Source: Geminicoccaceae bacterium (GTDB lineage Bacteria; Pseudomonadota; Alphaproteobacteria; Geminicoccales; Geminicoccaceae). Taken from it: a stretch of 64,000 bases of DNA. The stretch is taken from contig JANQPX010000078.1 of assembly GCA_028285265.1 (NCBI GenBank), positions 1 to 64,000 of the forward strand, given 5' to 3'. The position numbers and the translations under genes were made by a program. Below the pieces are notes generated by a model. That model did no database searches, was not told the DNA's origin, and was given only the letters and a program-made list of their open reading frames with translations. Numbering within the stretch: position 1 is the stretch's first letter; each line of letters opens with the position of its first letter. Positions 9,339 through 17,671 of this stretch are shown here, piece by piece.

Positions 9339-9682
9339 CGTTTCTGCCCTTTCGTCTTATGGAGGATGACAGCTGGTGCTGGCACAACCTTGCCATGTCG
9401 TTTCAAGCCCAGATGTGTCAGAAAGCTAACATCCTCCGTAAAAGTCCGGCTTGAACGTCAGGTTGACGGCGCCTTGCGGACATAGCTCCAGAAGCGCTGG
9501 ATTCCGACTCTCCCCCGAAGAAGCCACGTCTTGCGATGCAGATTCATGGTTCAACTGTGGTACTTGCTGACCCGATTGACGAACCCAATCGCCAAAAGCC
9601 ACACGTCGGAACGCGTGTGTGTGGTCTTTCGGTGCGAGTATACTTGCGCAAGTTGAGAATCTCGTCTTCTCTTCTTTCGTGA
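9339..9682. other. Intergenic spacer
   Basis: Convergent region between the small secreted protein and the DMT exporter. No gene or clear hairpin recognised. Confidence 0.3.
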
Positions 9683-10588
9683 CTACCGCGCTGGGCGAAT
9701 CGCCGGCGCTATCGCGATGGCCATGATGATAAGCGAGGCGGAGGCGACCTCCCGCGAGCCAATCACCTCACCAAAGGCGAGCCAACCAACAGCCAACATC
9801 GTAGGCAGCTCGAAACTTCCGGCCGCCGCAGAGCGGGATGGGCCGACTCTTGGACAAGCGAGAGTGTAAAGAAACTGTGGAATGAGCGCCGTTACGATAC
9901 CCATACCAGCGACGAGCAGCCATTGGTCGGTACGTGTAGGCAGCATGACAACGTCAGGAGCTGCCGACAACGCTAGAGGTGCAAGCCCCATGACTGCGCC
10001 CGTCATTCCACAGGCCATACGCTCAAATGGATTGAGCCCGGGCACCATCGAGCTCAACACTACAACTACGAATCCAAAAGAAACTGGAGCTGGTAGCGAC
10101 CAAAGCAAAGCAGTGACGCTCTCTGTGGAAAGGACTCTGGGATCCAACAGCAAGGTTGCCGCAACTAGCACCAGAAAACCTGACGTCATCGCCCGCCAGT
10201 TCGGTCTCTGGCCCATCATTGCCCAAGCAAAGAGCAGCGCGAATAGCGGATATGTCATGTAAACAACACTGGCAGCCGCGATCGGCGCAGTTTGCAGTGC
10301 CTCTAGGTAGCCTATCCAGCCAAGCCCCATGAACAGGCCGGCTCCGCCGAGAAGCAATGCCTCACGACGCTTTGCCCGTGCCAGTGGCATGAATGGCAAC
10401 ATAACGGCGGCGGTGAAGATGTATCGGTAAAGCGCAATCGCTGATGAGTCGACACCGAGTATCTGGAGTTGGCGTGCAAAGAGAGGTACCAGTCCAAAGC
10501 AGATAGCGGTCAACGCAATAACAGCCGTTGCAACTGATGGGCTCAAAAAGAACGATCGATTTGTCATGTGATCAGGATCAAGGATCAT
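9683..10588 (-). CDS. EamA/DMT superfamily transporter
   Basis: 301 residues with ten hydrophobic helices in two EamA repeats (about 20-150 and 160-295). The first repeat starts AVIALTAICFGLVPLFARQL and the second has PAPVSFGFVVVVLSSMV; the end of the second repeat holds the characteristic GWLAFGEVIGSREVASASLI (E in helix 9). Such proteins export metabolites or amino acids. It is divergent from a MetR-like LysR gene, the common arrangement for a regulator and its exporter. Start could be ATG 10588 or ATG 10567 (MTNRSFF); neither has a strong ribosome site. Confidence 0.87.
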   Translation of the reverse strand: MILDPDHMTNRSFFLSPSVATAVIALTAICFGLVPLFARQLQILGVDSSAIALYRYIFTAAVMLPFMPLARAKRREALLLGGAGLFMGLGWIGYLEALQTAPIAAASVVYMTYPLFALLFAWAMMGQRPNWRAMTSGFLVLVAATLLLDPRVLSTESVTALLWSLPAPVSFGFVVVVLSSMVPGLNPFERMACGMTGAVMGLAPLALSAAPDVVMLPTRTDQWLLVAGMGIVTALIPQFLYTLACPRVGPSRSAAAGSFELPTMLAVGWLAFGEVIGSREVASASLIIMAIAIAPAIRPAR

Positions 10589-10624
10589 CTAGCATGACTC
10601 AAATTCTTAGTTTTCATCGTGTTC

Positions 10625-10639
10625 ATGAAATGATTTCAT
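10625..10639. promoter_or_regulatory. MetR-type palindrome in divergent promoter
   Basis: Perfect inverted repeat ATGAAAT-G-ATTTCAT. Its core TGAA-N5-TTCA is the consensus recognised by MetR-class LysR proteins. It lies 8 bp before the LysR start and about 37 bp before the divergent transporter start, so it may control both. Confidence 0.55.
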
Positions 10640-10646
10640 ACCGACC

Positions 10647-11591
10647 ATGATCCCACGCCTTGGCATCAACCACCTCACCGTGCTCAGCGCTCTCGCAGAT
10701 ACTGGCAGCGTCACCGCATCAGCAGGTCGGCTAGGCCTCACTCAATCGGCGGTGTCACACCGATTGAAAGAAGCAGAACGTCGGCTTGGTATTGCCTTAG
10801 CGCGCCGCGGTGAAGGTGGAATCGTATTGACCGAAGAGGGAGAACGGCTCCGCGCGTTAGGGGAGCGGTTCCTCGATGAACTATCGCGGCTCGAGCAGGA
10901 ATTTGAAACCGAATGTGGCGGGCAACTGCTGGTTCGCCTGGGCCAGGCGACTTATAGCCGATACCATTGGCTTCCCGCATTCCTTAAACATCTCGAAGAC
11001 ACTGAGCCGAGCCTCAACATAGACCTCTCAGGCCGTGCCACATCACGTCCCTTGGCGTCGTTGCTTGAGGGCTCGGTCGACGTCTCCGCGGTATACGGTA
11101 GACCTTCGGCCCTGCCGCGCTTCCGCTGGCTCAAGATAGCCGAGGATCCACTAGTCGCAGTCATGGCTCCTGGGCACCGATTAGCTGAGCGTGAGTATGT
11201 CGATAGCCTCACGATGGGTGACGAGCGTTACTACACCTATCCGCTTAACGTCGAACCGGGTTTCGAGTGGGAGGCGCTTGTCGGGCCGCCGACTGTCCCC
11301 TTTCGGCGGCTCACTCCGATGCCGACACCGGAGGCAGTGATCGACCTAGTACGCGCTGGATTCGGCATCGGAGTTTTTAGCCGTTGGGCGGTTGAACCCG
11401 AACTCGCCAACGGAACCCTGATCGCTAAGCCGATCGGCGAATCGGGAATATCGCTCGACTGGTGGGCCGTGACACGGGCAAGGGATGCTCTGGATAGTCC
11501 TGCTGGTCGCGTTGCCCGCGCGCTCGTGCGTTGGAGCGAAAGACACGAAGCAGCGCTCTCAACCCTCGGCTTCGATGCTGAATCCCGCTAG
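10647..11591 (+). CDS. LysR family regulator, MetR-like
   Basis: 314 residues. The winged HTH is at 1-65 (SVTASAGRLGLTQSAVSHRLKEAERRLG), and the TQSAVSH recognition helix matches MetR-type TQSALSH. A linker helix and a two-lobed effector domain follow; the effector part keeps the MetR-style YYTYPLNVEPGFEW segment in place of the E. coli MetR region around LLIYPV. It probably controls itself and the divergent DMT exporter through the palindrome at 10625-10639. Whether homocysteine is the co-inducer, as for E. coli MetR, cannot be told. Confidence 0.88.
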   Translation: MIPRLGINHLTVLSALADTGSVTASAGRLGLTQSAVSHRLKEAERRLGIALARRGEGGIVLTEEGERLRALGERFLDELSRLEQEFETECGGQLLVRLGQATYSRYHWLPAFLKHLEDTEPSLNIDLSGRATSRPLASLLEGSVDVSAVYGRPSALPRFRWLKIAEDPLVAVMAPGHRLAEREYVDSLTMGDERYYTYPLNVEPGFEWEALVGPPTVPFRRLTPMPTPEAVIDLVRAGFGIGVFSRWAVEPELANGTLIAKPIGESGISLDWWAVTRARDALDSPAGRVARALVRWSERHEAALSTLGFDAESR

Positions 11592-11938
11592 TCCACAGGA
11601 TCCACCCCTTCGGTCGTGCCGGCAGCTACATAGTTGGGCCCGCGGCCTTGGTTGTCATTTACTCAGAAATGCAGCGTCTCAGCATCACGCCGTTGGCTGC
11701 TTCAGACACATCCCGGAAGCGAGGTAGTTGGCAATTTTTGGGTACTAAGCAGACGTTGCGCTGGCGGAACTATGGTCAAATTTGCCCTAATGCAGACTTG
11801 CGGTGGGGCGACCGGCAATCAGCACTTTCGAGCAGCCATCAATGCCCTAGCGAGTATCCTGAGAGCGTCGACGGATAGCGCCCGAGGGCCGAGTCTGTGG
11901 CCTGGCCGTCCGTTGGACGAACGCCCAGGCCCAGCAAT
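11592..11938. other. Intergenic spacer with degenerate repeat
   Basis: Convergent spacer between the LysR and PepSY genes. The string GTACTAAGCAGACGTTGCG near 11742-11760 resembles GCTGCTAAGCAGTCGTTGTGG near 14752-14772. No gene supported. Confidence 0.35.
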
Positions 11939-13348
11939 TTATGAAAAAGCGCGACGAAACGCTGTGATGCGAGACAGGACCAGCAGATCCAACGCCATCG
12001 CCGCCAGCAGCGTAAGACCCACAAGCGGGAAGGCGAGCGAGAGCAGAAGACCGATGAAGACAGCGCCTTTCCAGAGGGGCAGATCGACAGGAAGCGGCGG
12101 AGGCGCCAGGCGCAGGGCGCCCGACGGTCGCCGTTTCCACCACATCACGACGCCACTCACGCAAATGAAGACGATCGAGAGACAAAAGATCGTGTTCAGG
12201 ATCGTGTTCCAAAGACCCATGTCGCCCTGATGGAGGGCAATGCCGACAGCCATGGACTTGGCTGCGACCCCGTAATCGGCGAATCCAACCTCGGCGATGA
12301 TGGCACCGCTATATTGATCGACATGCACAGTGCGATCGCCGGTCGGATCAGTGGTGTCTCCGTCCATTGAGTCCGCCGAGATGGTATAGACGCCTGTCGG
12401 ATCACTGGGGACGTTCACTCTGAACTGCTCGTCGAAGCCGATATCTCTTGCGAGTACGACAACCTCATTCAGCGAAAATGACGACGGCGCGACCTGGTCG
12501 CCGCTTGCCGCGATCAGCGTCGACATAGGCATGCGGGTTTGCTCTAGACCCCAGGGCACCTCATGCAGTGCGCCGTGGTTCATGGTCGCATGTGTGTCAT
12601 CAGAGAGCGGAATGGCTTCCCACTTCTCAGCAGGAAACGTGCTCCAAGCCTGAACAAACTGACCGCCCCAAATTCCCGTCCAGGCGAGGCCAGAGATCAG
12701 GAAGAACAGGAGCACGACGGATATCCAGGCGCCCGTTTTAACGTGTAGTTCCTTCCAAAGGCCTCGCCCCCTTCTGCTGAGATCCGGAACCAACGCGCTT
12801 GCGAAGCCTGTGTCGTCTCGCGGCCACCATAGATAGAGGCCGGTCACCAGCAGAATGATCCCGAGGCCAGCTGCGATCTCCATCAGCCGGTCGCCGAGAT
12901 CGCCGATTAGAAGGGTGCCGTGGATGTCGGAAGCAAAGTAGAACCAGGTGCTGTCCTTTTCGACAGACCCGAGCGTCTCGCCGGTGTAGGGATCGACGGC
13001 AACGACCATATTCTTCTCGCCGACATCGATGCTGAAAAGACCGGCGCGGTCCGACAAAGGTGGCGCGATGTATTGCTTCAGGCTGCCATCCGGAAAGAGC
13101 GCCGTTGCCGATAGAGCTTGATCGGTCACCGGGAGCGGATCGCCGACGGGATCGACCAGGTGCCGCTCGCCGAAGCGTGTTTCGATCGAGTTGAAGTAGA
13201 GCATGATGAGGCCGGTGATCGCGAGCACCAGCAGGAACGGCACGACGAAAACTCCGGCGTAGAAATGCCAGCGCCATGCGGCAATGTAGAACGCATTGGC
13301 CGACGGCAATGATGCCGTCCGCCGGATTGAAGGCGTGTCGGTAGCCAT
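11939..13348 (-). CDS. PepSY-associated transmembrane protein
   Basis: The start is ATG 13348 with an AGAGGAT site; the longer frame to 13606 overlaps non-coding sequence. The 469-residue product has a first membrane helix at about 20-45 (WRWHFYAGVFVVPFLLVLAITGLIM, written here in part), periplasmic PepSY-like segments, then three more helices. The RWHFYAGVFV entry, LWWPR after helix 2 and VVMWWKRRP late in the protein are hallmarks of the PepSY_TM (PF03929) family, often linked to ferric-siderophore reduction. A DUF2946 gene lies directly upstream on the same strand, a common pairing. No TonB-dependent receptor is in the window. Confidence 0.88.
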   Translation of the reverse strand: MATDTPSIRRTASLPSANAFYIAAWRWHFYAGVFVVPFLLVLAITGLIMLYFNSIETRFGERHLVDPVGDPLPVTDQALSATALFPDGSLKQYIAPPLSDRAGLFSIDVGEKNMVVAVDPYTGETLGSVEKDSTWFYFASDIHGTLLIGDLGDRLMEIAAGLGIILLVTGLYLWWPRDDTGFASALVPDLSRRGRGLWKELHVKTGAWISVVLLFFLISGLAWTGIWGGQFVQAWSTFPAEKWEAIPLSDDTHATMNHGALHEVPWGLEQTRMPMSTLIAASGDQVAPSSFSLNEVVVLARDIGFDEQFRVNVPSDPTGVYTISADSMDGDTTDPTGDRTVHVDQYSGAIIAEVGFADYGVAAKSMAVGIALHQGDMGLWNTILNTIFCLSIVFICVSGVVMWWKRRPSGALRLAPPPLPVDLPLWKGAVFIGLLLSLAFPLVGLTLLAAMALDLLVLSRITAFRRAFS

Positions 13349-13406
13349 GGGATATCCTCTGAGTTTTTTTGCGTAGAAAGTGGCTAAGAGTGGTGTTGTT
13401 GAGATC

Positions 13407-13787
13407 TCAGAGGAAAGATGGCGGACCACGTGGCTTGGGTTTTTGAAGGCTCCGGGCGACACGAACGTCGCGCGTTGCGACGACGAAGTCGATTGTTTCC
13501 CCAAGACGGCTGTCAGTCCAGTGTACAGGTGCTGACGGCAGCGCCGGTGCACTGAGCAGTGATAAGGGACACCACGACGATGCACTTTTCTGTTGCTCAT
13601 CCTCATCGGGAAAAGAGTGTTCTTGCGCCCCGTCTGATGTGCAGATGATCAGCGTGAAGCTGCCGTCGCTGGACACACTTGGCATCATGCCAGCCGGCAA
13701 CAATGTGCTGATCATGAAAGGCAGCAGACAAAACAGTCTCAGCCAGGATGGAACAGGCGACAAATGCATGGCCAGAACTTGCGACAA
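13407..13787 (-). CDS. DUF2946 family protein
   Basis: 126 residues with an N-terminal hydrophobic segment (LRLFCLLPFMISTLLPAGMMP, quoted in part), a short region with IICTSDG and CPLSLL cysteines, and a C-terminal KPRGPPSF end, the usual signature of DUF2946. These small envelope proteins commonly accompany TonB receptors, copper or iron uptake genes and PepSY_TM proteins. Here the PepSY_TM gene begins 58 bp downstream on the same strand, so the two are probably co-transcribed. Function is not established. Confidence 0.65.
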   Translation of the reverse strand: MSQVLAMHLSPVPSWLRLFCLLPFMISTLLPAGMMPSVSSDGSFTLIICTSDGAQEHSFPDEDEQQKSASSWCPLSLLSAPALPSAPVHWTDSRLGETIDFVVATRDVRVARSLQKPKPRGPPSFL

Positions 13788-14169
13788 TCGAATGACTTCA
13801 GACCAGAAGACAGATGGCCGCAGAATGTTAGAACCGACCGCTATTGGTACACCCCATCCGTTGCGCCTATAGCAGCTTACTGGCGCTAAGCAGCAGCTAC
13901 CGCCCTACCCGCTCACGACGCCCGATCCTCCGTATCCATGATGTAATCCCCATGACTGGTTCCGAGGGCTGAGCTGGCGTTACAGGGCACAGGCATGAGC
14001 AAGAAATCGATCAGTTTGCCGCCCTAACCGTATGATCATCTGAGATGACGCCCCGGCAATGGCGCCAAGCATCATCAACACTCAACGCCAAAGTTGAACG
14101 TGCAACTATTTTTTCGAGTAGTCATGTACGTTTTTTTACGAGTTGTGCTGGCAATGCGGTGCGGACGAT
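13788..14169. other. Intergenic spacer
   Basis: Divergent spacer before the small membrane protein gene. No gene recognised; the part from 14170 on is annotated as a structured leader. Confidence 0.3.
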
Positions 14170-14214
14170 ACAAGACTTAACTCTTGTAAGGCGCAAGAGT
14201 CCTCTTCTTGCGCC
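14170..14214 (+). promoter_or_regulatory. Tandem hairpins in the leader of the 118-aa gene
   Basis: Two inverted repeats follow each other: ACAAGA/TCTTGT (14170-14175, 14182-14187) and GGCGCAAGA/TCTTGCGCC (14190-14198, 14206-14214, 7-nt loop). The second ends about 6 bp before the AAAGGAC ribosome site of the gene at 14233, so folding could affect translation. Confidence 0.5.
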
Positions 14215-14232
14215 CAAACAAAGGACGTCCTC

Positions 14233-14589
14233 ATGTTCAAAGTGGAAAATATCCAACCCGTCGTCATGGGTGCAATCGGTGGTGCCGTAGCGCTTGCAAT
14301 CGTTGGATTCGGCTGGGGAGGCTGGGTCACTGGAGGCACAGCCGAGGCTATGGCGAAAAAGCAAGCCAAATCAGCCACGGTCGCAGCACTGGCGCCCATC
14401 TGTGCAGCGAAGTTTCAAGCTGATTCCGGTTTCGAAGCAAAACTGAGTGAGCTCAACGACACGAGTGCCTATCAGCGATCGACCTTCATCGAAAAGGGCG
14501 GTTGGGCGACAATGCCTGGAAGCGAGAAGGGCGACCGCGACGTTGCGAAGGCTTGTGCAGAAATGATCATTGAGATGGCCGACGCCTAA
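14233..14589 (+). CDS. Conserved hypothetical membrane-anchored protein
   Basis: 118 residues from ATG 14233 (AAGGAC site); an upstream in-frame ATG at 14143 would run through the leader hairpins and is less likely. One glycine-rich membrane helix at about 9-36 (VMGAIGGAVALAIVGFGWGG) is followed by a soluble helical domain with two Cys (APICAAKF, KACAEMI) and the strongly patterned STFIEKGGWATMPGSEKGD. That last motif looks conserved in small alphaproteobacterial proteins of unknown role. The gene has a structured leader and its own terminator, so it is a stand-alone unit, probably well expressed. Confidence 0.75.
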   Translation: MFKVENIQPVVMGAIGGAVALAIVGFGWGGWVTGGTAEAMAKKQAKSATVAALAPICAAKFQADSGFEAKLSELNDTSAYQRSTFIEKGGWATMPGSEKGDRDVAKACAEMIIEMADA

Positions 14590-14612
14590 TCCAACAAGTC
14601 ATCTGCGACGAG

Positions 14613-14642
14613 AAACCCCGCGCGGCACCGCGCGGGGTTTTT
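14613..14642 (+). terminator. Rho-independent terminator
   Basis: Stem AAACCCCGCGCG / CGCGCGGGGTTT around a short GCAC loop, followed by TTTT, 24 bp after the stop of the 118-residue gene. Confidence 0.9.
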
Positions 14643-14646
14643 GTGC

Positions 14647-15167
14647 GGAGCACACTCGTTAAGCATTCCCGATAACTCAAACGCGAAGGCTTCGCTTCAC
14701 GCCAGCTCAGGGCACCCGCTCCTCTTTCGTTATGCCCGTAGCTAGTTTCGGGCTGCTAAGCAGTCGTTGTGGAATATGCCCTAGGGGCGGGAGTTGAGAC
14801 CTAAGACAGACTCGGCGCTGTCGTGTGCAACGACATCGATGGCTGTCTTAAGCGGATAGCTCAGAAACCCACATTGGCGACTGATAGCTGCGTGATCAAA
14901 TTGCTCGTTTACGGTCAGTCGGCAAAGAAGTGTGTCGTCTTGAACGAGATCAATGCTCCAGATGAGACGCGCACTGTCGTCTTAAGCGATCTCATCATAT
15001 CCTATCTTTGGGCCGAACTGACTGTTCTGAATACTCGGTCGCAGCGGGCCATAGCCGGAATGAGCTGTTCTGGCTGCCGGGGCCTGCCATAAGAAAACGC
15101 TCGGAGCCTCTGTGAAGGCACTGTAGGGTTTTCTGGGCCGAATGGGTCGGGTACCGAGGAAACCAAC
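14647..15167. other. Intergenic spacer with degenerate repeat
   Basis: About 520 bp without a supported gene. 14735-14785 holds a degenerate repeat (GGGCTGCTAAGCAGTCGTTG) related to 11.74 kb. An 89-codon frame at 14823-15092 has no ribosome site and unusual composition. Confidence 0.3.
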
Positions 15168-15440
15168 ATGCAGCACTTAACCGTCGTCTACACAGTCCAC
15201 GACATGGATGCCTTCGAGAGCGAGCTCGACCGAGTGAAGGAGCTATTCGACACAACTCTGGAAGAAGACGGCAGGCCCTGGGTGATCACAGCGATGTCGT
15301 CCGATCACGAAATGAAGCGTCTGGATGCAATTCGCGAGGTGCTCGGAATGAAGGTTTCAATGAGTGAGAAGCTAGAGTCGGTTCAGGGGCTGCTGGATTG
15401 CGAAGACTTGGAGAAGGAAATTGCTGGATTGGGAAGCTGA
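15168..15440 (+). CDS. Small hypothetical protein
   Basis: 90 residues, start ATG 15168 with a GAGGAAA site 7 bp upstream. The product is acidic and appears soluble: a strand-rich start (MQHLTVVYTVHDMDAF), a helix ELDRVKELFDTTLEEDG and a closing helical part EKLESVQGLLDCEDLEKEI. No known family was recognised. Codon pattern and ribosome site support a real gene; no partner is visible. Confidence 0.55.
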   Translation: MQHLTVVYTVHDMDAFESELDRVKELFDTTLEEDGRPWVITAMSSDHEMKRLDAIREVLGMKVSMSEKLESVQGLLDCEDLEKEIAGLGS

Positions 15441-15723
15441 ATCGGAAGACTGCCAAGACGAGCATCATCGATTGGCTGAAAACATAACGGAAGTTTATGA
15501 GCGAGTACTGCAGCAACAAAGAACACATGATGACCGCGCCGAGCGGCGAATGCTCTAAATCACTGCTAAGGCCTCCTGGGTCGACAGAGCGCGCGTCTGG
15601 CTGCTTTTAGCGTGTAGGGTGTATCACGTGGAAGAGACGATCTGAGAACGAAGGAGATGGGCTTCTGATCTCGCTGTAGGACAATGCTAGCAATCCGAAT
15701 AGCAATGTCCGGATGAATCGTGG

Positions 15724-17346
15724 CTATTCCGCTGCAGTTTCGAATGCTTTATCTGGAGGCAAGGTGAACAGCTCTTGTTTGGCTTCGACGCCACGCAGCT
15801 GATGCTTGCCGAAGGAAAGCAGTTTGCCGGTAAAGCTTTCTGCAAAGCTCTCGGATAGCAGAACGGGCACGCCAAGGTCTTTGCACATATCTTGAATTCG
15901 AGCGGCCTGATTGACGGCCGGACCGATCACGGTGAAATCGAGGCGACCAGATGCACCGATATTACCGTAGGTCAGATCACCACGGTGGAGCGAGATGCCG
16001 TAGCCGAGCGCTGGCTGTTCCTCTGACTGCCGATCCTGATTGAGTTTCGATAGCCGCCGTTCAGCAGCTCGCACAGCCGCGACCGCATGTGATGGGGCTA
16101 AGGGCTGCCTGCTGTTTGGATCGTCGATCGGGAAGATCGCGAGCACGGCATCGCCAATGAACTTCAACACTTCACCGCCGTGTTCCATGACCGCACCAGC
16201 CATGGCGTCGAAAAAGTCATCCAGGAGCGCCAGATAGGTTGCCCGCGGTAAGGTCTCTGACAGTCTGGTCGAGCCACGGAGATCCGAGAACCAGATCACT
16301 GCGTGTACATCATCGCCATCGCCTCGCTTGATCAGCCCCTCAAGCACCCGACGTCCGGTATTGCGTCCGAGATAGGTGTCGAGCAGCGATTCGGCAGTCC
16401 GATGCATCGCGTGCACTTCCATCACACGTGCGAGCATGGGCAGGATTTCGTACAGTTCACCGAGATGTTCGGTGGCGAAACCGTCAGGGGCCCGTGAGAC
16501 AAGCGTGATGATGTTGAGCTGGCCATCCGAGAATTTGAGCGGAATCGCGACGTAGTCGGTCGCGCCCTTTTCTTTGAGATCCTGCAAAATCGGAAAGTCC
16601 AGCTTCGGCGAGGGCCCATTGAGCCGACGGCGAATGCCTCCTTCGCCACGCAGAATGGTCGCAAACGGGCTGTCTCGAAACTCTCGTTTCTCCAGCACCT
16701 CGTAGGTCGGATGACGCACCTCGATCTGATCAAAATCGTTCTGCCAGGTGTAGATGCTCGCCAAGACCTGGGGATGGAGCGTTCGGATCATCACACGTAG
16801 CCGCCAAATGGGCTGGCCAGCTGCGAGGAGCATGTCAGCAAATCCTTGGACCAGCTCTTCTGGCGTCTTCGCATGAGGAGCCTTCCGCATGATCCAATCG
16901 ACGAAACGATTGGCACCAGCGTCTGCCGATGATTCTGGCCGGTGCATGTGGACGCCATCTTCGTACCAGGCATCCATCTTTTGCCAATAGAAGGCCATGT
17001 AGCCTTTGACGCTGGCTGCTTCCTCAAACGGCTCTTCATAACTCCAGACCGCATTAGCCGCCGTCCGGTTCCTAACTCTCACGTTCCAGTAAGAAGCATT
17101 TCCTTTGAAGGGACAGTGCGTTTGCAGATCGGTGCGATGAAGCAAATCCATGCGCACATCTGCCGTGGGGATGTAGTAGACCGGAGCCAGACGCGTCTCG
17201 CGCATCACTAAAGCCTGTGCGCTGTCAGCAATAGTCACACCATTAAACTCAATTCGGACACGCTTAGGCGAGGGCTCTACATCGAATCGATAACCTCGAT
17301 GAACGGCCTCCTGCTCCCCAACTTCAGTCGATGCGATGACACTCAT
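15724..17346 (-). CDS. DUF427 - adenylate/guanylate cyclase fusion protein
   Basis: 540 residues, cytoplasmic. Residues about 28-120 form a DUF427 domain (RVRIEFNGVTIADS, then APVYYIPTADVRMDLL, CPFKGNASYWNV and GYMAFYWQKMD). A middle region of about 180-320 has no recognised family (IRTLHPQVLASIYTW). Residues about 345-530 are a class III nucleotidyl cyclase: metal Asp355 (WFSDLRGST) and Asp399 (FIGDAVLAIF), base-selecting Lys395 and Asp470 (DFTVIGPAVNQ), and transition-state Asn479 and Arg483 (NQAAR). The Lys/Asp pair predicts ATP, so cyclic AMP is the likely product. Start ATG 17346. Monocistronic. Confidence 0.9.
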   Translation of the reverse strand: MSVIASTEVGEQEAVHRGYRFDVEPSPKRVRIEFNGVTIADSAQALVMRETRLAPVYYIPTADVRMDLLHRTDLQTHCPFKGNASYWNVRVRNRTAANAVWSYEEPFEEAASVKGYMAFYWQKMDAWYEDGVHMHRPESSADAGANRFVDWIMRKAPHAKTPEELVQGFADMLLAAGQPIWRLRVMIRTLHPQVLASIYTWQNDFDQIEVRHPTYEVLEKREFRDSPFATILRGEGGIRRRLNGPSPKLDFPILQDLKEKGATDYVAIPLKFSDGQLNIITLVSRAPDGFATEHLGELYEILPMLARVMEVHAMHRTAESLLDTYLGRNTGRRVLEGLIKRGDGDDVHAVIWFSDLRGSTRLSETLPRATYLALLDDFFDAMAGAVMEHGGEVLKFIGDAVLAIFPIDDPNSRQPLAPSHAVAAVRAAERRLSKLNQDRQSEEQPALGYGISLHRGDLTYGNIGASGRLDFTVIGPAVNQAARIQDMCKDLGVPVLLSESFAESFTGKLLSFGKHQLRGVEAKQELFTLPPDKAFETAAE

Positions 17347-17671
17347 CGATCAGTCTCCATTGGCGCGACCTGCATCAGAATACGCGCCATATTCCAAGAT
17401 CAACAAGACATGGGAATTGGGTGGCCATCTGACCAGATACAGATCTTCGCCCTCCTACGTTGGAATCATTGAATGCCAAAGCAGACTGTCTCCAGTGACT
17501 GCTCCTGGCACTACTCGGAAGTCAGCCTTGCGGGTTTGACCCGATCCGAACTCAGGGGCGGAAAATGTTTCGGCAGAAATTAGGGGAGAGCTGACTTTCG
17601 ATCTAGGTCACGTCGGTCCACAGCGCAAGAGTCGTCGCATCTTAGGCTGAACGAGCCAAATGTTGTTTCGA
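17347..17671. other. Intergenic spacer
   Basis: No supported gene. TTTCGGCAGAAATTAGGG near 17567 matches the start of the degenerate repeat at 7209. Confidence 0.3.

Noticed and set aside
11634..12230. 198-codon plus-strand frame
   Set aside because: Overlaps the 3' part of the PepSY gene in antisense, Arg/Pro/Ser-rich composition, no ribosome site.
12738..13277. 179-codon minus-strand frame inside the PepSY gene
   Set aside because: Same strand, other frame; very Arg-rich, typical of a shadow frame.
14823..15092. 89-codon plus-strand frame
   Set aside because: No ribosome site, no recognisable pattern, lies in a repeat-bearing spacer.
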